Assembly (NCBI GenBank): GCA_964626885.1
Contig: CAZVJA010000207.1
Coordinates: forward strand, 1-9,356
Reading direction: 5' to 3'
DNA from: CAZVJA01 sp964626885
GTDB taxonomy: Bacteria; Planctomycetota; Planctomycetia; Planctomycetales; Planctomycetaceae
DNA: 9,356 nucleotides
Below the pieces are notes generated by a model that was given only the letters and a program-made list of their open reading frames with translations, searched no databases and was not told the origin of the DNA. The translations under genes and the position numbers were made by a program. Below are positions 1-4,579 of this stretch, one piece after another (position 1 is the first letter of the stretch; each line of letters opens with the position of its first letter).

Positions 1-61
1 GGGTTGAAACAGCAGGTTATGCTTCAGCGCAACAACACTTGTCATCACGCGAAGCGGATAG

Positions 62-84
62 CACCGGTTGCCGTGCAACCGGTG
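62..84. repeat. Perfect 9-bp stem-loop upstream of the 79-bp repeat
   Basis: CACCGGTTG at 62-70 is followed by a 5-nt loop and its exact reverse complement CAACCGGTG at 76-84. It lies 11 bases before the first 79-bp double-hairpin repeat, so the left intergenic region carries three hairpins in a row. No T-run follows on either strand, so it is not a classical terminator. It may be a REP-like intergenic repeat, but a second copy is not present in this window. Confidence 0.6.
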
Positions 85-95
85 GGACGAAGTAT

Positions 96-174
96 CGTAG
101 GGTGTGCCGAGGCTTCGCGAGGCACACCATTTACGTGGAATCATGGTGGGCCTCGAAGACTCGGCCCACCCTAA
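96..174. repeat. 79-bp double-hairpin intergenic repeat, copy 1
   Basis: The unit starts CGTAGGG and ends CCCTAA. It holds two hairpins. The first has GGTGTGCC (101-108) pairing with GGCACACC (121-128). The second has GGTGGGCC (145-152) pairing with GGCCCACC (163-170). A second copy of the same length and orientation lies at 737-815. By my count 66 of 79 positions are identical, and 9 of the 13 differences fall in the 16-nt spacer between hairpins, so the stems are conserved while the linker drifts. This resembles the composite REP/BIME type of bacterial repeat. Possible roles are transcript-end protection, termination, or a target for a REP-associated transposase. No such transposase is in the window. 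Confidence 0.8.
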
Positions 175-261
175 ACCAACGTAACGTGTACACGAAAATG
201 TGGAGTGCGCGGCGTGTGTCGCCGCGACGAATAGAACGAGACCGTCTGAATTCTTAACAAT

Positions 262-267
262 GGGAGG
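262..267 (+). promoter_or_regulatory. Ribosome-binding site fixing the start at 272
   Basis: GGGAGG is followed by CTCG and then ATG at 272. Two further in-frame ATGs, at 200 and 260, lie upstream of this site and have no comparable Shine-Dalgarno sequence. The ATG at 272 is therefore preferred. Confidence 0.7.
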
Positions 268-271
268 CTCG

Positions 272-667
272 ATGGCTAAGGCACCAGTGAAGAAGAAGGC
301 GAAGAAATCCGCGACCACGAACAAGAAGCCGGGGAAAAGAGCGAGGAAGCGCGCGACAAAGCGGGCAGGCAGCGCTTGGGAGGTTTCCGGTTTCAAGGCA
401 CGTATCACCGGGCAGAGGTATGTCTTTGACTACCAGCGCTCGAATACGCGCGACGGGGCAATTCAAATTGTATACGCGACCGCGATGGGGGGTGATCCGA
501 TTCAGGGGCTTCCACCCAATGAAATTGTCGACGACGGCACTGCGGCTAGCTCTGGACCGCAGAACTGGTACACCACGTACCCCACAATTTCGAAAAGTTA
601 CCGGATCGCGCTCGAACTTTGGGAGAACGGGATTCTAAGAGCCAAGGCCTCGACGGAGCTGCAATAA
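272..667 (+). CDS. Small protein with a histone-H1-like basic tail, function unknown
   Basis: This 131-residue protein is not one I recognise. Residues 1 to about 33 are a low-complexity tail of Lys, Arg, Ala, Thr and Pro: 11 Lys and 4 Arg, starting MAKAPVKKKAKK. Such tails are typical of bacterial H1-like nucleoid proteins and other nucleic-acid-binding proteins. The remaining 95 or so residues form a normal-complexity region rich in aromatic and beta-prone residues (AWEVSGF, QRYVFDYQ, IQIVYATA, YRIALELWENGIL), with no cysteine, signal peptide or membrane segment. A small cytoplasmic folded domain carried to nucleic acid by the tail is one reading, and this is inference. The gene is alone on its strand, flanked by two direct copies of a 79-bp repeat, and converges on the propeller gene. 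Its base composition appears less GC-rich than the large neighbours. Coding status is supported by the good ribosome-binding site and the coherent composition of the C-terminal part. Confidence 0.7.
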   Translation: MAKAPVKKKAKKSATTNKKPGKRARKRATKRAGSAWEVSGFKARITGQRYVFDYQRSNTRDGAIQIVYATAMGGDPIQGLPPNEIVDDGTAASSGPQNWYTTYPTISKSYRIALELWENGILRAKASTELQ

Positions 668-736
668 GACGAGCCGCTGTCAAATCCTATCTGTTACTGA
701 GCACGGTGACGTAGTGACGCAAGGCGTGCCGAGTGA

Positions 737-815
737 CGTAGGGTGTGTCGAGGCTCCGCGAGGCACACCGGTCACAGGAAGCCCTGGTGGGCCTCGAAAA
801 TTCGGCCCACCCTAA
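737..815. repeat. 79-bp double-hairpin intergenic repeat, copy 2
   Basis: This is the same unit as at 96-174, in the same orientation. Hairpin 1 pairs GGTGTGTC (742-749) with GGCACACC (762-769), where one C-to-T change leaves a G-U pair in RNA. Hairpin 2 pairs GGTGGGCC (786-793) with GGCCCACC (804-811). It lies between two convergent genes ending at 667 and 828, where a bidirectional transcript end is expected. There is no T-tract, so any terminator role would not be of the classical intrinsic type. A 9-bp direct repeat GTGACGTAG (706-714 and 733-741) borders its left end. Confidence 0.8.
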
Positions 816-827
816 TTGACTGCCGGG

Positions 828-2078
828 TTACTTTGAAAGTCGCTTCAGCGGCATGCGGATGAAACGGGGGCGGTAGAGAGTCGCGTCGTTGACAATCTCG
901 CCGAACTTGTGCGAGTTGATGATGTACGTCACGAGCAGTTCCCCTGGCCGGGAGAGCGTGGCGTGCCCCTTCGCGGCGTAGGTGAAGAGGGATTTCCTGT
1001 CGGCGAGTTCGGCGACGGTATGAATGGGGATTGGCTTCGACCACGGACCGGCGGGGCGCGGCGCGGTCCGGGCGAGAATGCGGCGGCCGAACAGCTGTTC
1101 GCTCTGGATGATCACCCACCGCGCCGGGCCGTCGAGTTGTACCCGGTCGATCGAGAATTCGCTAACGAGACTGTCGGCGATGGGGACCGCGTCGTCGACC
1201 CGTTCGGACCACCGGTCGTTCCCCGCAAAGAACCGCCACTTTGAAACCTCCTTGATCCCGTCGCACTCGACACGGGCAATCAACAGCGACAGGCCGATGG
1301 TGTCGTAGCGGCGCGTTCCAAAAATGTAAACATGCCGATTGCCAGCGGGCGGTTCCTCCGGATCGATGCAGGCGGCCATCCCCCAGCGGATTTCCGGGCG
1401 ATCGGCCTGAAGTGACGAGTTATCGCGTGCGGATGTTTCCGGAATATCAAGCTGGCGCGGCTGCCATTTCTCGACAGGTTCATCCGGTCGATCGATGATC
1501 GCCATCGTCGTGCCGACGACCTGGAAGTTCCAAATCGTTCCCGGCCGGTCAGCCTTTCGCACTCGATGAAGTAAGAGAACGAGCTTCGACGTTCCGTCGG
1601 CAGCAGGGAGCACGACTCCGCCGCCGGTCGGCCAGAACCAATCGGCGTTTGATTCGCCAGGTTTTGCGTCGCCGGTGCTCGTCGTCGGAACGATCCACGC
1701 GGTGGGATATCCTTGGGAGTCATTCGGCCCCCAATGGAAACGAACGTCATCCGGTTTCGGCGCGGTGTGCATTGTTTCGGAAGGCGACGGATGCACGGCG
1801 ATCGTGTTGTTGACCATCCGTGAGCCGGGGGCATGCTTCCCCTTCACGACGTCGCCGATCCAGGTGTCGCCGAAGACCCAGAGAGTGCGGCCGTCGCCGA
1901 GGTCGATGCTCCCGGCCAGGTCGCTGCCGGTCCAGCCGGTGTTGCGAGTGAAGGCAGCGTCCCAGTCGGGATCGGAGATCGCTTTCTCCGCGACGGGTGC
2001 GGTGACGGCGCGCGGAGGTGACGAATCAGCGGCCGCAGGTTCGGCAAAGAACAGGGTTAGAGTAATCAGAAATGACAT
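828..2078 (-). CDS. Secreted DUF4185/DUF5005-like beta-propeller protein, putative carbohydrate-active
   Basis: The 416-residue product begins with a short hydrophobic segment, MSFLITLTLFFAEPAAA, that fits a signal peptide cleaved after AAA near residue 17, so it is probably exported. It lacks the usual N-terminal positive charge. The mature part has the signature SIDLGDGRTLWVFGDTWIG around residues 57-75. The phrases NNTIAVHPS (90-98), WFWPTGGGVVL (147-157), GRRILARTAPRPAGPWSKP (331-349) and GHATLSRPGELLVTYIINS (371-389) recall the blades of the DUF4185/DUF5005 five-bladed propeller families. Some DUF4185 proteins have been shown to be glycoside hydrolases (endo-D-arabinanases, GH183), but catalytic function here is inference. 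The start is chosen because GGAGG lies 5 nt upstream and the signal peptide follows. A longer in-frame reading to 2276 would overlap the PIN gene and hide the signal peptide. It is separated from the PIN gene by 118 bp and may have its own promoter. Confidence 0.8.
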   Translation of the reverse strand: MSFLITLTLFFAEPAAADSSPPRAVTAPVAEKAISDPDWDAAFTRNTGWTGSDLAGSIDLGDGRTLWVFGDTWIGDVVKGKHAPGSRMVNNTIAVHPSPSETMHTAPKPDDVRFHWGPNDSQGYPTAWIVPTTSTGDAKPGESNADWFWPTGGGVVLPAADGTSKLVLLLHRVRKADRPGTIWNFQVVGTTMAIIDRPDEPVEKWQPRQLDIPETSARDNSSLQADRPEIRWGMAACIDPEEPPAGNRHVYIFGTRRYDTIGLSLLIARVECDGIKEVSKWRFFAGNDRWSERVDDAVPIADSLVSEFSIDRVQLDGPARWVIIQSEQLFGRRILARTAPRPAGPWSKPIPIHTVAELADRKSLFTYAAKGHATLSRPGELLVTYIINSHKFGEIVNDATLYRPRFIRMPLKRLSK

Positions 2079-2083
2079 CGACG

Positions 2084-2088
2084 CCTCC
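2084..2088 (-). promoter_or_regulatory. Ribosome-binding site of the propeller gene
   Basis: On the minus strand GGAGG is followed by CGTCG and then ATG at 2078. It decides between the short, signal-peptide-bearing protein and the longer open frame reaching 2276. Confidence 0.7.
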
Positions 2089-2116
2089 AGTGATTTACCG
2101 AATGGGCTCGACGGGT

Positions 2117-2125
2117 AGTGTATCA
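2117..2125 (-). promoter_or_regulatory. Possible extended -10 promoter for the propeller gene
   Basis: The minus strand reads TGATACACT, a TGN extended motif before a 4-of-6 match to TATAAT. It would place the transcript start near 2110, about 32 nt before the ATG. No -35 hexamer is recognisable at the right distance, so this is weak. Confidence 0.28.
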
Positions 2126-2196
2126 GTTCGCACCGACAGACGAGCGATCCCGTGAGTTCGAGATTCCTACGGTCCGTAACTATGGCCATCGAAGCC

Positions 2197-2640
2197 TTAC
2201 GGGTTTCGTAATTCGGCCAGCAATTCCATGTCGGAAAGAACGCGAACGCCTCTTTGGGAGCAAAAGTCCGTGACATCGGGATGTCGCAGGTGTTTGTCGA
2301 GCGTGCAGATCACGTCCGCATGGCCGGTGATCGCTGTAAGCACGACGGCGTCATCTTTGGGATCATGGGGGACGAGCGTCGTCGCCGATGCAGGCAGGTT
2401 CAGTGGGGCAGGAGCGTTCGCGTAGAGTTGGCGCAGAGCCGCTTGAATGGCCGCATCATCCATTTGGTGCCGGGCGCGGAGTTTCGGACGCGCGAGCACC
2501 TCTGCCGCTTCGTCGAGCAAAATCTGTGAGGTGATGAGTGTGTGTCGCGGCGGCAAGAGGAGCCGAACGAGCGCAAGAATGAGACCGCTGGGGGAATATA
2601 CGAATCGCACGACGATGTTCGTATCGAGAACGACTCGCAT
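2197..2640 (-). CDS. PIN-domain ribonuclease, putative toxin of a type II toxin-antitoxin pair
   Basis: This 147-residue protein is a single PIN domain of the PIN_3/COG1569 kind (putative toxin-antitoxin toxin component, PIN family). The acidic residues expected to bind the metal are visible: D6 in VVLDTN, E44 in ILLDEAAEVLARPKL, D97 in HDPKDDAVV, and D115 in ICTLDKHL. Length is normal for the family and the active site looks complete, so the protein is probably an active Mg2+/Mn2+-dependent RNase. Its target RNA cannot be told from sequence. The start codon overlaps the stop of the preceding gene by one base (TGATG) and has no strong Shine-Dalgarno sequence, which points to translational coupling to the upstream antitoxin. 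That is the usual antitoxin-first order. The next gene downstream, the secreted propeller protein, is 118 bp away and unlikely to be functionally linked. Confidence 0.87.
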   Translation of the reverse strand: MRVVLDTNIVVRFVYSPSGLILALVRLLLPPRHTLITSQILLDEAAEVLARPKLRARHQMDDAAIQAALRQLYANAPAPLNLPASATTLVPHDPKDDAVVLTAITGHADVICTLDKHLRHPDVTDFCSQRGVRVLSDMELLAELRNP

Positions 2641-2909
2641 CAGTGCCGGCCAGTTCGGACTTCCGTGATCGTCTGATCGATTTCGTCCTCGAGATCAGCC
2701 TGCGGCGCGCCGGTCGCGGCGACATTTTGATGGAACGGTGCAACGCGGGCGCACAACAATTCCCACTGCCGGCGCTGGTCGTCGGTCAGTTCCTCCAGCA
2801 AGGCTACAAAGACCTGTCCCTTCGGCGCGAGAGGGTGCCCCACCAGCGCTTCGACCGCGCGGCGGTCCGCAGGCGACAGATCTTCGATTTCGCGGATCAG
2901 GCTTTCCAT
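2640..2909 (-). CDS. Probable antitoxin partner of the PIN toxin, family not recognised
   Basis: The 89-residue protein is predicted to be mostly helical and rather acidic. It shows no clear AbrB, ribbon-helix-helix or helix-turn-helix signature, so I cannot name its family. Features consistent with an antitoxin are small size, position directly upstream of a PIN toxin, a one-base TGATG overlap with it, and a C-terminal stretch DLEDEIDQTITEVRTGRH (72-89). That stretch resembles the toxin-wrapping tails ending in 'VRxxR' of several PIN-associated antitoxins. The N-terminal half (SLIREIEDLSPADRRAVEALVG, ALLEELTDDQRRQWELL) looks like paired amphipathic helices. The start is supported by AAGG placed 7 nt before the ATG. 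The gene begins 42 bp after the helicase stop with no obvious promoter between, so co-transcription with the helicase is possible. Assignment as antitoxin is inferred from context. Confidence 0.72.
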   Translation of the reverse strand: MESLIREIEDLSPADRRAVEALVGHPLAPKGQVFVALLEELTDDQRRQWELLCARVAPFHQNVAATGAPQADLEDEIDQTITEVRTGRH

Positions 2910-2951
2910 AACTCAACCTTACCATCCCCGCGGGTCGTTGAATACTGGAAT

Positions 2952-4181
2952 TCACGCGAAGCTGAAATCGTGCTCGTGCGACGAGTAGCCTTCCGGCTGC
3001 GGTTCGTGCACTTTGCGCGGGGTCGTCGGGCGGAAGGCTTCGTAACCTTCGATCTTGTACTCCGGCAGCATCGTGTTGATCCGCTTTTCGATGTCGGTCA
3101 ACAGATCCCCCTGCTCGCGGGTGATGAAGGTGATCGCACACCCCTTGCAGTCGGACGACAACCGTCCGGTGCGGCCGACGCGGTGGACGTAGTCGTCGCA
3201 GAACTCGGGAACATCGTAATTGATGATGTGCGAGATGCCGCTGATGTCGATGCCGCGTCCCACGACGTCGGTGGCGATAAGCATGCGGATCTGCCCCGCG
3301 CGGAACTTGGAGAGCACGCGATCCCGTTTGACCTGCGGCAGATCGCCGTTCATCATCGCCACGCCGGGAAGTTTCTTTTGAAACTTACGGTAGAGTTTTT
3401 CCGATCCGCGTTTCGTGCGGGTGAAGACGATGGCTTGCTGCGGTTTCTCTTTGGCGAGCAGCCGGACGAGCAGGCCGAATTTGCGGTCGGCATCGACCGT
3501 CGCATAGTACTGCTCGATGGTCTCGACGACGACGGTGTTCTCCGAAAGATCGACCCGCTGCGGGTTCCGCATGTACCGCTGCGCCAGGCGTTCGACCGGC
3601 GGCGGCATGGTGGCGGAAAGGAGCAGCGTCTGCCGTTCGGTCGGGCAGCGGCGGAGAATCTTTTCGATATCCGGGCGGAAGCCGATATCGAGCATGCGGT
3701 CGGCTTCGTCCAGGACGACGATCTTTACGTCGTTGAGATTCAGTTCCTTCCGCTGAATGAGGTCGATGATGCGGCCGGGAGTGCCGATGGCGATCTGCAC
3801 CCCTTTTTTCAAATCGTTGATTTGCGCCCCGATGGGTCGTCCGCCGACGAAGACGCCGGTGCGGCAAACGTGATTGGCCGAGAGGCGGCGGCATTCGTTG
3901 GCCACCTGCTCGCTGAGCTCGCGCGTCGGGCCGAGCACAATGGCCTGCGTGCGCGAATCGTCGAGATTGATGCGTTCGAGAATGGGGAGCACGAAGGCGG
4001 CGGTCTTGCCGGTGCCGGTCCGCGCCTGGCCGGTGCAGTCCGCCCCGGTCATCGCGATCGGAATGAACGCGGACTGAATGGGGCTCGGCTTCTCGAATTT
4101 GATTTTCTCAAGCGTCTCCAGTGTGTTCCGACTCAATCCCAGGTCTTCAAACCGAACCTGGGCCGTATCTGCTTTCTGCAA
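2952..4181 (-). CDS. DEAD-box ATP-dependent RNA helicase (RhlE/DeaD/CshA type)
   Basis: The 409-residue protein uses ATP to unwind RNA duplexes, with likely roles in ribosome assembly, mRNA decay or cold adaptation. All family motifs are present in order: Q motif (F11 with PSPIQ 32-36), motif I ARTGTGKT (53-60), Ia PTREL (85-89), Ib TPGR (134-137), II DEAD (158-161), III SAT (189-191), IV VFTRTK (252-257), V ATDVVGRGID (303-312) and VI HRVGRTGR (333-340). It is a two-domain core with only a short tail after residue 360. It lacks the RNA-binding C-terminal domain of E. coli DeaD and the long basic tail of many RhlE proteins, so the exact subfamily is open. The start is TTG: an in-frame TAA lies only 18 nt upstream, no ATG or GTG is in frame, and GGTGA (part of the extended Shine-Dalgarno consensus) sits 4 nt before the TTG. 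It has its own promoter and a leader of about 220 nt. The antitoxin gene follows after 42 bp. Confidence 0.95.
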   Translation of the reverse strand: MQKADTAQVRFEDLGLSRNTLETLEKIKFEKPSPIQSAFIPIAMTGADCTGQARTGTGKTAAFVLPILERINLDDSRTQAIVLGPTRELSEQVANECRRLSANHVCRTGVFVGGRPIGAQINDLKKGVQIAIGTPGRIIDLIQRKELNLNDVKIVVLDEADRMLDIGFRPDIEKILRRCPTERQTLLLSATMPPPVERLAQRYMRNPQRVDLSENTVVVETIEQYYATVDADRKFGLLVRLLAKEKPQQAIVFTRTKRGSEKLYRKFQKKLPGVAMMNGDLPQVKRDRVLSKFRAGQIRMLIATDVVGRGIDISGISHIINYDVPEFCDDYVHRVGRTGRLSSDCKGCAITFITREQGDLLTDIEKRINTMLPEYKIEGYEAFRPTTPRKVHEPQPEGYSSHEHDFSFA

Positions 4182-4579
4182 CGGTTCACCATTTCCTTAA
4201 ATTCCCGTCTGGGTGTCCTCGACCCGTAATGCCTGGGGAGGACTGACAACACCGCCACGGCACCGAGATTTCTGTTCGAGGGGCGTCGTTTGCTCGCCCG
4301 CACTCGACTTTACCCGGCCGACGATTCCAGCTGGCCGACTCGGCGACGGTTGTCCGAACCCGGTCTGAGGAATGCCGCAGCACTGAAACTTTGACACAAG
4401 TTGAAAGAACTATAGCACTTAGATGTACACAGGTCAATTGGAGGCTGCGCGGCATTCGGATTGCTACGAGGATGCCGATCGCGAAAACTCGCTGCAAAGC
4501 GTTTGAACGTTGGGAGTTATTCAGTTTGTTTGAGGGGAAAACTCGGGGACGAGCGACATCAGAAGCATCGGTCGCAACA
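4182..4579 (-). other. Intergenic region holding the helicase promoter and long 5' leader
   Basis: The 398 bp between the ftsH stop and the helicase start contain a strong minus-strand promoter (4409-4437) and an untranslated leader of about 220 nt. A 16-nt imperfect palindrome, AACTT-N6-AAGTT, lies at 4387-4402 at the expected transcript start. An open frame of 146 codons crosses the region on the minus strand but reads straight through the promoter and has neutral, non-protein-like composition, so I treat it as non-coding. No classical terminator for ftsH was found. Confidence 0.65.
4409..4437 (-). promoter_or_regulatory. Near-consensus sigma-70-type promoter for the helicase gene
   Basis: On the minus strand TTGACC (4437-4432) and TATAGT (4414-4409) are separated by exactly 17 bp. 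Each hexamer has one mismatch to the TTGACA/TATAAT consensus. The predicted transcript start is near 4402. It faces the helicase gene, whose start lies about 220 nt downstream. This is the best promoter match I found in the window. Confidence 0.72.

Larger units (their letters stand above)
1..271. other. Non-coding region at the left edge
   Basis: I see no convincing gene here. The open frames crossing it are short, have no ribosome-binding site and run through the hairpins. It contains the stem-loop at 62-84, copy 1 of the 79-bp repeat, and a 10-bp palindrome CGTGTACACG at 185-194 that could easily be chance. No good promoter hexamers stand out ahead of the gene at 272. Confidence 0.6.

Noticed and set aside
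96..174. The hairpin repeat as a CRISPR repeat or tRNA
   Set aside because: There are only two copies, 641 bp apart with a gene between, not a regular array. There is no cloverleaf and no anticodon arm.
185..194. Palindrome CGTGTACACG upstream of the basic-tail gene as an operator
   Set aside because: A perfect 10-bp palindrome is expected several times by chance in a window of this size, and nothing else supports a function.
39..257. A 72-codon plus-strand frame at the left edge
   Set aside because: It runs through three hairpins, has an Arg-rich random composition and lacks a ribosome-binding site.
2079..2276. N-terminal extension of the propeller protein by 66 residues
   Set aside because: It would overlap the PIN gene and bury the signal peptide. 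GGAGG is placed correctly before the ATG at 2078.
2643..4229. A 528-codon plus-strand open frame opposite the helicase and antitoxin genes
   Set aside because: It is antisense to a helicase with every DEAD-box motif. Its translation is Arg/Asp/Val-rich with no domain, as expected from the complementary strand of GC-rich coding DNA.
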